Translations under genes and position numbers: made by a program
Notes under the pieces: model-generated
Told to the model about the DNA's origin: nothing
The model's input: the letters and a program-made list of their open reading frames with translations, nothing else
Databases searched by the model: none
From: JAUJOE01 sp038252945
GTDB taxonomy: Bacteria; Actinomycetota; Actinomycetes; Propionibacteriales; Nocardioidaceae
NCBI GenBank assembly: GCA_038252945.1
Contig: JBBSHN010000019.1
Span: forward strand, 1-29,150
Reading direction: 5' to 3'
Length of the DNA: 29,150 nucleotides
In this document: positions 7,882 through 15,535 of the stretch, piece after piece
Layout of the letters: each line of letters opens with the position of its first letter
Position numbering within the stretch: the first letter of the stretch is position 1

Positions 7882-7919
7882 CGCCCCACCACGACATCGT
7901 CCTCAGTGAGGAGTTCGGC

Positions 7920-8246
7920 ATGGCCTCATCAGCGCAACGACGTGATTGCACGCTTGGCGCGAGCAGTTGGCCGCTGACGTCCGACGGCTCGACGCATGCA
8001 GGGCAAGGGGAGGCTCCGGTCGTCGACGTCGTGATCGACTGTGACACTTGCGCAGTTCGCGGCCGAGGCTGCCCCGACTGCATGGTGTCCTTCCTCCTCG
8101 ACGGGCCACCCGACGACATCGTCCTCGACGGTGAGGAGCAGAGGGCACTCGGCGTCTTGGCCTCTGCGGGACTCATACCGCCACTGCGCATGGTGCAGTC
8201 AGTGTCCGGTGGCGTCGAGGGCGAGTGGGGTCGCGTTGACAGCTAG
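7920..8246 (+). CDS. Small conserved-looking four-cysteine protein of unknown function
   Basis: This 108-residue protein has no signal peptide or membrane segment. The first 34 residues look disordered. They are followed by VVDVVIDCDTCAVRGRGCPDCMVSFLL, which holds a CxxC-x6-CxxC pattern (C41, C44, C51, C54) suited to binding zinc or an iron-sulfur centre. The remaining half (DDIVLDGEEQRALGVLASAGLIPPLRM) is helical. I recall similar short proteins next to NlpC/P60 genes in other actinobacteria but know of no assigned function. The ATG start is well supported by TGAGGAG six bases upstream. Its promoter mirrors that of the divergent UvrC-like nuclease, which suggests a role in the DNA-damage response. 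Confidence 0.82.
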   Translation: MASSAQRRDCTLGASSWPLTSDGSTHAGQGEAPVVDVVIDCDTCAVRGRGCPDCMVSFLLDGPPDDIVLDGEEQRALGVLASAGLIPPLRMVQSVSGGVEGEWGRVDS

Positions 8247-8257
8247 CGGCTCGCGTT

Positions 8258-8285
8258 TTGACCTCTGGGTCGCACTGCGTATGGT
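8258..8285 (+). promoter_or_regulatory. Candidate promoter of the NlpC/P60 gene
   Basis: TTGACC (8258-8263), a 16-base spacer and TATGGT (8280-8285) lie in the 126-base gap before the gene. The predicted transcript would have a leader of about 80 bases. The rest of the gap shows nothing I recognise, and it is too short for a ydaO-type riboswitch. Confidence 0.4.
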
Positions 8286-8372
8286 GTCTCACTGGCCGTC
8301 GCCCGGCGCCCTTTCCCGCCTCTCCGGCGGATCTTGTACGTCGCCGTCCATCGCGAAGGAGACCGTCGACTC

Positions 8373-9464
8373 GTGTCGATCGGCCGGACCGCATTCTTGC
8401 GTCGTATTCAGCTGTCTTCCGTCCGTCGTTGTGCTGTCGCCTGTGCGTGTGCGGCCCTGCTCGGTGGCAGCCTGGCAGTCCCGTCGCCGGGCGCCGCGGA
8501 GCCCAGCAATCCTCACCGGCCGCTGACGATAGCCGCGGCGCAGCACCGGATCGCCGTACTGGATCGCCGAGCCGAGATTGCCGCGGAGCGCATGAACACC
8601 GTGCGTGTGCATCTGAGCGAAGCCCGGCGACGATTTCATGGATTGCAGACAGAGGTAGCCCGTCAGCGCGCGCGAGTGCACGAGTTGCGCAGTGTCGTTG
8701 TGGGATCTGCGGTCACCGACTACCAAACCTCGGCCGGCCTGTCGGTGACCACCTCGTTCCTGACTTCGAGGAACGCCAGCCAGTTCGTCTCCGTGCTGGT
8801 CGATCGCACGGTGCAACAGAATCAGTTCGCGGGTCTGCTGCAGGAGTTGCGCCAGCAGCAGCAGCGGCTGAGTCAGCAGGAGCAGCAAGCGCATCGGCAG
8901 ATCGAGGCGATCGACGCCGCGCGAGCGGCGTTGGCTCGGCGCCAGGGTCAGCTCGACTCGCGTACCAACGCGGTCGAGCAGGTGCTGGCGCGGCTCAAAG
9001 CACAGCAGCGCAAACGTCTGGCTCGTCGACAGGCCCGCCAAGAGTCCCAGGCCAGTATGCCCGTGAGTCGGTCCGCTGCTCGGGTCAGTACGTCGGCCCC
9101 GGCCGGAGCCGCCTCCGGATCGGCATTGGCCGCCGTGAGCTATGCGTTGGCGCAGGTCGGTGATCCATACGTCTACGGCGCGGCCGGTCCGGATGCTTTC
9201 GACTGCTCAGGATTGACTATGGCCGCCTGGGCGGCGGCCGGCGTGTCGCTTCCACACTCCGCAAGCATGCAGGCGAGCCTTGGGACGCCGGTGTCGAGCT
9301 CAGCGCTCATGCCCGGTGATCTGGTCTTCTACTACTCCCCGATCTCGCACGTCGGCCTCTACATCGGGAACGGGCAGGTCGTGCATGCCCCCTATCCCGG
9401 TTCAGCCGTAGAGGTGGTGTCCGTCAACTCCATGCCGATCACCATGGCGGTCCGCATCGGCTGA
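8373..9464 (+). CDS. Secreted NlpC/P60 peptidoglycan endopeptidase with coiled coil
   Basis: This 363-residue exported cell-wall hydrolase is of the RipA/Rv2190c type and cleaves peptide stems of peptidoglycan. A signal sequence covers about 18-43 (CAVACACAALLGGSLAVPSPGAA). Residues about 50-225 form a long coiled coil rich in Gln and Arg, as in FtsEX-activated hydrolases. The C-terminal NlpC/P60 domain has C278 (FDCSGLT), H326 (ISHVGLYIG) and H338 as the likely catalytic triad. The start is taken as GTG 8373 because AAGGAG lies 11 bases before it; a longer reading begins at 8334. Homologous proteins are autoinhibited or controlled by partner proteins, but no domain here shows that directly. 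Confidence 0.92.
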   Translation: MSIGRTAFLRRIQLSSVRRCAVACACAALLGGSLAVPSPGAAEPSNPHRPLTIAAAQHRIAVLDRRAEIAAERMNTVRVHLSEARRRFHGLQTEVARQRARVHELRSVVVGSAVTDYQTSAGLSVTTSFLTSRNASQFVSVLVDRTVQQNQFAGLLQELRQQQQRLSQQEQQAHRQIEAIDAARAALARRQGQLDSRTNAVEQVLARLKAQQRKRLARRQARQESQASMPVSRSAARVSTSAPAGAASGSALAAVSYALAQVGDPYVYGAAGPDAFDCSGLTMAAWAAAGVSLPHSASMQASLGTPVSSSALMPGDLVFYYSPISHVGLYIGNGQVVHAPYPGSAVEVVSVNSMPITMAVRIG

Positions 9465-9520
9465 GCGACTGCTCCGCTCCTCAGAGTTTGCCTGCATCCC
9501 CTTCTTCGCTGTCGCACACA

Positions 9521-9526
9521 TAGGAT
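9521..9526 (+). promoter_or_regulatory. Candidate leaderless -10 box of the metallopeptidase gene
   Basis: TAGGAT is followed by six bases and the GTG at 9533. No Shine-Dalgarno sequence is visible, consistent with a leaderless transcript. Confidence 0.45.
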
Positions 9527-9532
9527 TCCGCC

Positions 9533-10846
9533 GTGAGCGCAGCCGGCGAGCCCACGTTCGTTCGCCGGCATCTTGGACCGCTGACAGTGTTGATCGGATT
9601 GCTGATCACGGCCTTGGTCGGGTCGCTTTCTGCTGCGCTTCGGGAGCCGTCCCGTTCAGCTGCAGCCGAGCCAAGAGCCCGTCCTGGTCCCTTCACCTCG
9701 ACGAAGCTGAATCGACAACACATCGAGCAGATCGTTCTGCGGCGGCAGCAGCAGGCACTTCGGTCCGGCTCGCGTGCCTCTTATCTCGCCACCTGGGGCC
9801 ACCGCGGATCGGTGACGCGCCGTGCATCAGCCGTCTACGAGAATGTCCGCGCTCTGAACGCGGTGGTCACCTTGCGACGCTCCGGGGGCACCTCAGCCCC
9901 TGGCGTGCCTGCAAACGCGCAAGAGTCGCCCTCCCCACATTCCTGGACGGCCGACGTCCAGGTCGACTGGCGACTGCGCGGGTTTTTCCAGCAGGCGGCC
10001 ACCGCCCAGCTGACGTACACATTCGCCCGTAGAGGGGACAGCGTTGTCGTCACCGACGTCAGGGCCCCGGCGGGGGAGCCTGTGCCGGCCTGGCTGCTCC
10101 CGAGCCTTGACGTCCTGAGATCACCGCGAACGCTGGCGGCGGCCACGTCGCACCGCCGAGTCGAGCGCGTCCACCGGCTGCTGGACGGCGCAGAGCAAAA
10201 CCTGACCCGCGTCATCCCGTTCTGGCATGGCGTACTGGTGGCCTTTGAGCCACGCACATCCGCGCAATTCGAGTCCCTGCTCGGCGCTGAGCATCACTCC
10301 TATTCCGCCGTCGCAGCTGTCACCGCCACCGTCGACGGCTCGACCGGTGCCAAGGCGCCGGTCGCGATCTTCATCAATCCGCGTCAGTTCAAGCGGCTCA
10401 GCCCGGTGGGAGCTGCTGTCGTGGTCACGCACGAAGCCACTCACGCTGCGACGGGCGCCACTGCGCCTGGTCTTCCGCTGTGGGTGGTCGAGGGCTTCGC
10501 CGACTACGTGGCTATTACCTCGATGCACGTACCGCTCCCGGTGTGGGCCGCAGCATTAATCTCCGACATCCGAAAGCACGGCGTTCCCGCTGCCCTTCCC
10601 TCCAACTCTGCATTCACGACCTCCGCGGACTCCGCTCAGAGCTCGGAGGTGTACTACGAGCAGGCTCAGCTGGCTGCTCGGCTGATCGCGCGGACGTACG
10701 GACAGCAGCGTCTTCTGACTTTCTATCGCGAGGTCCTCACTTCGGGTTCCGTGGAGCGAGCACTGCGTACGGTGTTAGGAACCTCGCGAATTCGGTTCAC
10801 CTCCCAGTGGCGGCACTTCCTGACAGCGATCGCTCGTGCCGGATAA
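9533..10846 (+). CDS. Membrane-anchored gluzincin-type zinc metallopeptidase-like protein
   Basis: This 437-residue protein has an N-terminal helix at about 15-36 and an otherwise extracytoplasmic chain. A zinc site is visible: HEATH (H300, E301, H304) followed by LWVVEGFADY, in which E320 is the likely third ligand. This HExxH plus WxxEG arrangement is that of gluzincins (peptidase MA clan). The region before it (about 60-280) resembles a substrate-binding or NTF2-like domain, but I cannot name it. No specific substrate is known. It overlaps the M48 gene by 11 bases, so the two are co-translated. The GTG start has a TAGGAT box six bases upstream. Confidence 0.85.
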   Translation: MSAAGEPTFVRRHLGPLTVLIGLLITALVGSLSAALREPSRSAAAEPRARPGPFTSTKLNRQHIEQIVLRRQQQALRSGSRASYLATWGHRGSVTRRASAVYENVRALNAVVTLRRSGGTSAPGVPANAQESPSPHSWTADVQVDWRLRGFFQQAATAQLTYTFARRGDSVVVTDVRAPAGEPVPAWLLPSLDVLRSPRTLAAATSHRRVERVHRLLDGAEQNLTRVIPFWHGVLVAFEPRTSAQFESLLGAEHHSYSAVAAVTATVDGSTGAKAPVAIFINPRQFKRLSPVGAAVVVTHEATHAATGATAPGLPLWVVEGFADYVAITSMHVPLPVWAAALISDIRKHGVPAALPSNSAFTTSADSAQSSEVYYEQAQLAARLIARTYGQQRLLTFYREVLTSGSVERALRTVLGTSRIRFTSQWRHFLTAIARAG

Positions 10847-12116
10847 CCGTTCCGGACGACGCTCCGCGGTGGTCGTCGGAGTGGTGCTCGCCGCAGCGCT
10901 GGGGACTCTCATCGCCGTCGTGACTCCGTGGCATCCGCTGCCGGGTGCCCCCACCCCAACCGTCCGGTTGTCCCACTACTTCACTGCGGCAGAGATTGCA
11001 CGCTCGGAGGCCTTCCACAACGACGTCCGGTGGCCAGCGTGGCTCTCGCTGGTCGTCGGTATCGCCGTCCCCGTAGCGCTCGGGTGCACGCGACTCGGTT
11101 GGCCACTCATCGGAGCCGCCAAGTCGCGCGTACGGCGGTGGCCGGCGCAAGCCGCAGTGCTGGCCGCTGGGGTCGTGCTGCTGCAGCGAGTCGGGGCTTT
11201 GCCGTTCGACGCCTGGACGCACATCGTTGCCGCTCACTATGGATTGTCCGTCTCGTCGTGGGCGGTGTGGGGGAGTGACGAGGCCAAGTCGGCCGGAATC
11301 GCCGTGGTCGTCGCCGTCGCCGGCGTCCTCGGCATCGTGGCGGCCGCACGCCGATTTCCTACACATTGGTACTTTCCGGCCGGCGCCGCGGCGTCTGCAG
11401 TTGTCGTTGCCGTCTCTTTCGCCTACCCCATCGTCGTCGAGCCGCTGTTCAACTCCTTCACTCCTCTGCCGCAGGGCTCGCTGCGGACGCGGCTACTGGC
11501 GCTCGCGACTAAGGAGGGCGTCGACGTCAGTTCGGTGCTCGTGGCGAACGCGTCCTCTCGCACCACAGCGCTCAACGCCTACGTGTCCGGCTTCGGGGGC
11601 ACCCGCCGCATTGTGATCGACGACACCTTGCTGCGCGCGTCGAGCGCGGATCAGGTGGCTGTGGTCGTGGCACACGAGCTCGGCCATGCCGCCCACAACG
11701 ACGTGTTGGTCGGAACTCTCGAGGCAGCGGCAGGAGCTGCCCTCGCCATCACGGTCTTGTACCTGCTCTTGAGGTCCCCGCCTCTGCTGCGCCGGGGACC
11801 TCACCGGTTTGCTGGTGATCCGGCGGTCGTTCCTACCATCCTCGCGCTCGCAGCGATTGGAAGCGTGCTCGCACTACCGGTTCAGAACCTGGTGAGCCGT
11901 CAGATTGAGGCACGTGCCGATGTGACGGCGATGAACCTCACTCGCCATCCGAGGACGTTCATCGTCGTGCAAAAGCAACTTGCGGTGCGCAATCTTAGCC
12001 ACCTGCAACCGAATCCGGTGCTGGCGTTCTGGTTCAACGATCATCCGGACCCGCTGGCGCGGATCGAGATGGCCGTGGCATGGGAGCGCATGCACGACAG
12101 AGGCGGAGGACGGTGA
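10836..12116 (+). CDS. M48 (Ste24/HtpX-type) integral membrane zinc metallopeptidase
   Basis: This 426-residue multi-spanning membrane protease has the M48 zinc site HELGH (H280, E281, H284) and the third-ligand motif ExxxD (E358, D362 in QIEARADVTAM). About six hydrophobic helices occur at roughly 11-29, 69-87, 104-118, 153-172, 182-198 and 293-312, with another near 333-350. Eukaryotic Ste24 cleaves prenylated proteins. Bacterial relatives act in membrane protein quality control, and the substrate here is unknown. The GTG start at 10836 lies inside the end of the preceding metallopeptidase gene. The pimB gene starts seven bases after its stop. This tandem of two unrelated membrane zinc peptidases ahead of a mannosyltransferase is notable. 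Confidence 0.9.
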   Translation: MPDNRSGRRSAVVVGVVLAAALGTLIAVVTPWHPLPGAPTPTVRLSHYFTAAEIARSEAFHNDVRWPAWLSLVVGIAVPVALGCTRLGWPLIGAAKSRVRRWPAQAAVLAAGVVLLQRVGALPFDAWTHIVAAHYGLSVSSWAVWGSDEAKSAGIAVVVAVAGVLGIVAAARRFPTHWYFPAGAAASAVVVAVSFAYPIVVEPLFNSFTPLPQGSLRTRLLALATKEGVDVSSVLVANASSRTTALNAYVSGFGGTRRIVIDDTLLRASSADQVAVVVAHELGHAAHNDVLVGTLEAAAGAALAITVLYLLLRSPPLLRRGPHRFAGDPAVVPTILALAAIGSVLALPVQNLVSRQIEARADVTAMNLTRHPRTFIVVQKQLAVRNLSHLQPNPVLAFWFNDHPDPLARIEMAVAWERMHDRGGGR

Positions 12117-12123
12117 CTCGACC

Positions 12124-13251
12124 GTGAGCCGTGTGCTGGTGATCACCAACGACTTCCCACCCCGGCGCGGTGGAATCGAGTCGTTCGTCGCCGCTCTATG
12201 CGCCGACCTTCCTCCCGAGGATCTCGTGGTCTACACATCCTCCACAGCCGGCGCCGCCGACTATGACGCAACGCTGCCCTTTCTGGTGCTCAGGGACCGC
12301 GCGAGGTGCCTGCTGCCGACGCGGAGAGTGAGTCGAGCAGCGCGAGACGTCGTGCGTCGGCACCGCTGTGATCGCGTCGTCTTCGGAGCGGCCGCACCTT
12401 TGGGCCTGCTCGCTGGTGCGCTGCGATCAGGCGGCGCCCGCCGCCTCGTGGGGCTCACTCATGGTCACGAGGTGTGGTGGGCGCGCACACCCGGTACCCG
12501 CGCGGCCCTGCGAGGTATCGCCGACGAGGTAGACACGCTGACGTTCGTCAGCGAGTACTGCCGGAGAAGCATTGCGCCAGCGTTGAGCTCGTCGGCCCGG
12601 TCAGCCATGGTGCGGCTTGCTCCGGGGGTCGACCTCGAGCGGTTTCGCCCGGACCTGGACGGCGCAAACGTGCGCCGTGCCGCGGAGGTTTCTGCCCAGA
12701 GCCCAGTCGTCTTGGCAGCGGCTCGGCTGGTCGCTCGCAAGGGTCACGACATGCTGCTTCGGGCATGGCCGGCGGTGACGAGCGCATTCCCCGACGCAGT
12801 TCTGCTGATTGCTGGCGACGGTCGGTATGCGTTTCGACTTCGGCATCTGGCGAGGTCACTGGACATCGAGGACACCGTGCGGTTCTTGGAGGGTGTTCCT
12901 TGGACTGAGATGCCGCAGCTGTACGCTGCCGCTGACGTGTTCGCGCTGCCGTGCCGCACTCGACGCGGCGGACTGGAGATCGAGGCGCTCGGGATCGTCT
13001 ATCTGGAGGCGGCGGCATCGGGGCTTCCCGTTGTGGTGGGAAACTCAGGCGGAGCGCCGGAGACAGTCGTCAACGGTCAGACCGGTTACGTCGTCGACCC
13101 TGGCCGGCCCGAGGTCATTGCCGAGCGGATCGTCTCACTACTCAGTGCGGGTGAGCGAGCAGCAGCCATGGGACTTGCCGGACGCGCCCGCGTCGCAGCC
13201 TCATGGTCGCCGGCCGAGGGAAGTCGGATCCTGCGGCGGCTGCTCGACTGA
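12124..13251 (+). CDS. pimB: GT4 mannosyltransferase, PimB' type
   Basis: This 375-residue GT4-fold (GT-B) enzyme probably adds the second mannose from GDP-mannose to phosphatidyl-inositol mannoside at the inner face of the membrane, as M. tuberculosis PimB' (Rv2188c) does. Visible motifs are the N-terminal FPPRRGGIE loop (about 11-19), LTHGHEVWW (about 111-119), the nucleotide-sugar residues R201 and K206 (RLVARKGHD), GDGRYAFRLR, and the EX7E pair E287/E295 in GLEIEALGIVYLEA. The in-frame reading extends upstream, but GTG 12124 has GGAGG upstream and gives the family N-terminus. It follows the M48 gene by seven bases. The donor and acceptor are inferred from homology. Confidence 0.87.
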   Translation: MSRVLVITNDFPPRRGGIESFVAALCADLPPEDLVVYTSSTAGAADYDATLPFLVLRDRARCLLPTRRVSRAARDVVRRHRCDRVVFGAAAPLGLLAGALRSGGARRLVGLTHGHEVWWARTPGTRAALRGIADEVDTLTFVSEYCRRSIAPALSSSARSAMVRLAPGVDLERFRPDLDGANVRRAAEVSAQSPVVLAAARLVARKGHDMLLRAWPAVTSAFPDAVLLIAGDGRYAFRLRHLARSLDIEDTVRFLEGVPWTEMPQLYAAADVFALPCRTRRGGLEIEALGIVYLEAAASGLPVVVGNSGGAPETVVNGQTGYVVDPGRPEVIAERIVSLLSAGERAAAMGLAGRARVAASWSPAEGSRILRRLLD

Positions 13252-13316
13252 CCTCGCCGTTCCGACCCGTTAGGTGGCCGGGAGTCAAGGGCAGGTTCAG
13301 CGGTCGCGCCGGAGAG

Positions 13317-13322
13317 TAGGGT
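13317..13322 (+). promoter_or_regulatory. Candidate -10 box of the SRPBCC-glk operon
   Basis: TAGGGT lies 39 bases before the SRPBCC ATG within the 110-base gap, and the predicted leader carries GAGG before the start. No clear -35 or terminator is seen in the gap. Confidence 0.35.
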
Positions 13323-13361
13323 CGCCCCACGGACCGACCCGGAACAAACGATCTCGAGGCG

Positions 13362-13799
13362 ATGGCAGACCAAACGACGTCGACGATCTCCATCGCGGCT
13401 GACCCTGTGGCGGTCATGGCAGTCATCGCTGACTTCGAGAGCTATCCGGAGTGGGCGAGGGGAGTTCGGTCCACCCAGGTCTTGGACTCCGGCCCCGAAG
13501 GTCGAGCCCGTGAGGTCGCCTTCGTTCTCGACGCGGCGCCGATCAGGGACGAGTACACCTTGCGCTACACCTGGGATGACGACCGCTCGGTGGAATGGTT
13601 CCTGGTCAAGGCCACCGTGATCAAGGCGATGCAGGGCACATACGTCCTGACACCGGCGGGCGCCGCCACGGACGTCACGTACCAGTTGACGGTGGACTTG
13701 AGCATCCCCATGATCGGCATGCTCAAACGGAAAGGCGAGAAAGTCATCATCGATACCGCGCTCAAGGGTCTCAAGGCGCGTGTCGAGTCACGGCGCTGA
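13362..13799 (+). CDS. SRPBCC (START/Bet v1-like) family protein
   Basis: This 145-residue cytoplasmic protein belongs to the polyketide cyclase/dehydrase-type SRPBCC family. Typical segments are the N-terminal VMAVIADFESYPEWARGVRS, a beta-rich centre, and the C-terminal helix (IIDTALKGLKARVES) that covers a hydrophobic cavity. It matches the mycobacterial Rv2185c family in size and position near pimB. The ligand is unknown. Such proteins bind lipids or act as aromatase-like enzymes. The ATG at 13362 has GAGG upstream. The glucokinase gene follows after 38 bases in the same direction, a pairing that also occurs in Streptomyces as I recall. Confidence 0.88.
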   Translation: MADQTTSTISIAADPVAVMAVIADFESYPEWARGVRSTQVLDSGPEGRAREVAFVLDAAPIRDEYTLRYTWDDDRSVEWFLVKATVIKAMQGTYVLTPAGAATDVTYQLTVDLSIPMIGMLKRKGEKVIIDTALKGLKARVESRR

Positions 13800-13837
13800 G
13801 ATCCGGACCATCGCACGAGCATGGAGGACGAAGCAGC

Positions 13838-14779
13838 ATGACGTTGACGATCGGGGTCGATGTGGGCGGCACCAAGATCGCCGCTGGTGTGGTCACCGAG
13901 GACGGCGAAATCGTGGAACGTCAACGCGAGGTCACGCCGGCGCGCGACCCGCGTGCCACGAGCGCGGTGATCGTTTCGCTGGTCGATGACCTCAAGTCGC
14001 GCCATGACGTGAGCTCTGTGGGAATCGGTGCAGCCGGATATGTCGACGCTGCACGGTCAACGGTGCTCTTCGCGCCGAATCTGGCCTGGCGCAACGAGCC
14101 ACTGCGCGAATCCGTTGAGGCCGAGGTAGGTCTTCCAGTCGTCATCGAGAACGACGCGAACGCCGCAGCATGGGCGGAGTTCCGCTTCGGCGCCGGAGAA
14201 GACGTTCACGAGCTGATCATGGTGGCCGTCGGCACCGGCATCGGGGGAGGGGTGGTTCTGGACGGCGTGCTATTTCGCGGAAGTTTCGGCATCGCCGCGG
14301 AGTTCGGTCACATCCGTGCGGTACCCAATGGTCGGCTCTGCGGCTGCGGCAACTATGGCTGCTGGGAGCAGTACGCCAGTGGCAGAGCGCTCGTACGTGC
14401 GGTCCAGGAGGTTGCGCGCACTGGTACACCGCGCGCCGGAGGGCTGCTCGAGCGTGCCGGCGGCGACCCAGAGGCGATCACCGGACAAGTAGTCACAGAA
14501 GCGGCTCTTGCCGGCGACCGCTTGGCGGTCGAGGCGTTCGAGGACATCGGACGGTGGCTGGGGGAGGGACTTGCGGACTTGGTGGCCGTGTTTGACCCGG
14601 CAGTCATCGTGATCGGCGGCGGTGTCTCGGAGGCCGGAAACCTGCTCTTTCAACCCGCCAAAGCAGCCTTTCACCGAGAGGTCTCCGGACGCGGGCACCG
14701 ACCCGAAGCCGAGCTGCGGCCTGCTTTGCTGGCGAACACAGCCGGCCTCATTGGTGCAGCAGACCTCGCGCGGCACTGA
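13838..14779 (+). CDS. glk: ROK family glucokinase
   Basis: This 313-residue sugar kinase is most like actinobacterial glucokinase GlkA, which phosphorylates glucose at position 6 and in Streptomyces also mediates carbon catabolite repression. The ATP-phosphate motif DVGGTK (8-13) and catalytic ENDAN (D106) are present. The ROK zinc site comprises H158 (EFGHIRAV) with C168, C170 and C175 (CGCGNYGC). The longer in-frame reading overlaps the SRPBCC gene; ATG 13838 is chosen because GGAGG precedes it and it gives the family N-terminus. No helix-turn-helix is present, so it is an enzyme rather than a ROK repressor. ATP or polyphosphate use cannot be decided from what I see. Confidence 0.9.
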   Translation: MTLTIGVDVGGTKIAAGVVTEDGEIVERQREVTPARDPRATSAVIVSLVDDLKSRHDVSSVGIGAAGYVDAARSTVLFAPNLAWRNEPLRESVEAEVGLPVVIENDANAAAWAEFRFGAGEDVHELIMVAVGTGIGGGVVLDGVLFRGSFGIAAEFGHIRAVPNGRLCGCGNYGCWEQYASGRALVRAVQEVARTGTPRAGGLLERAGGDPEAITGQVVTEAALAGDRLAVEAFEDIGRWLGEGLADLVAVFDPAVIVIGGGVSEAGNLLFQPAKAAFHREVSGRGHRPEAELRPALLANTAGLIGAADLARH

Positions 14780-14781
14780 GC

Positions 14782-14802
14782 CGGTCGACCCCAGGTCGAC
14801 CG
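14782..14802 (+). repeat. Perfect 9-bp inverted repeat between glk and the EEP gene
   Basis: CGGTCGACC, a 3-base spacer (CCA) and GGTCGACCG form a perfect hairpin in the 33-base gap. The core GGTCGACC is itself a palindrome that occurs twice. It touches the GAAGGA ribosome site of the next gene. It could be an attenuating hairpin, a terminator without a T tail, or an operator. Confidence 0.6.
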
Positions 14803-14812
14803 AAGGATCGCG

Positions 14813-15535
14813 GTGACACGTCGCACGACGGTGACCGTCGTGTCCTACAACATCCGTGGGGGTGCCGCGCACTCCGCTCTGGCGCAGGTAGTGGCGGCGA
14901 TGTCACCGGACGTGCTTGTCGCCAACGAGGCTCCCAAGCTGCCGCTGCTGTGGCATCGGCAGTGTGCGACTCTCGCCGAGGAGTGGCGGCTGCGTCGAGT
15001 GGCCGGTGGCCGTGACGCCGGTCAGAACCTGCTGTGCGGCTCAGACCGTGTGCACGTGGTCGAGTCGGCTGCGCGCCGGTTGCGGCAACCGAGATTCGCG
15101 CCGATTCGTGGCATCGTCTGGGCGCAGTGCCTGGCCGACAACGCTCCCTTCGGGGTAGTGGGCGTTCACCTCTCGCTTGTCGCTGAGCGCCGACCAGCGG
15201 AGGCGCGTGCCGCGATCGCGGTCGCCGACCGGTTGCGAGGGCCGGTCGTCGTCTGCGGTGACCTGAACGAAAGCCCGGGGCAACCCGCCTGGCGGCACTT
15301 CGAAGCCGCCGGCTACGCAGACGCAGCGCCGCGACCCGAGGCGACGTTCAGCTCAAATGACCCGCGAAAGCGCATCGACGCCGTACTGGTGAGAGGCGGG
15401 CGACTGGTCTCGTACGGCGTGCCGCCGCTGCCCGGAAATCTCTATCGGCAGGCGAGCGACCACCTGCCGGTTCGAGCGGTTCTCGAACTGAAACCGAATC
15501 AGCGGACGCGCTGGTACTCGGGCACGAGCTCGTAG
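14813..15535 (+). CDS. Endonuclease/exonuclease/phosphatase (EEP) family hydrolase
   Basis: This 240-residue metal-dependent phosphodiesterase or phosphatase is of the DNase I/APE1 fold. The active-site series is complete: YNIRGG (N13), E39, H119 (VGVHLSL), GDLNES (D150, N152), RIDAVLV (D189) and SDHLPV (D216, H217). No signal peptide is apparent. The substrate could be DNA, a lipid phosphate or a sugar phosphate, as the family does not decide it. GTG 14813 has GAAGG upstream. Its last 37 bases overlap the end of the convergent TIGR00300 gene. Confidence 0.88.
   Translation: MTRRTTVTVVSYNIRGGAAHSALAQVVAAMSPDVLVANEAPKLPLLWHRQCATLAEEWRLRRVAGGRDAGQNLLCGSDRVHVVESAARRLRQPRFAPIRGIVWAQCLADNAPFGVVGVHLSLVAERRPAEARAAIAVADRLRGPVVVCGDLNESPGQPAWRHFEAAGYADAAPRPEATFSSNDPRKRIDAVLVRGGRLVSYGVPPLPGNLYRQASDHLPVRAVLELKPNQRTRWYSGTSS

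Noticed and set aside
8247..8372. ydaO-type (cyclic di-AMP) riboswitch before the NlpC/P60 gene
   Set aside because: These riboswitches precede some actinobacterial cell-wall hydrolase genes, but the predicted leader of about 80 bases is too short and shows none of the conserved pieces.
13252..13361. Small gene or RNA in the 110-base gap after pimB
   Set aside because: There is no start codon with a ribosome site, no tRNA-like fold and no strong hairpin. Only the TAGGGT box is supportable.
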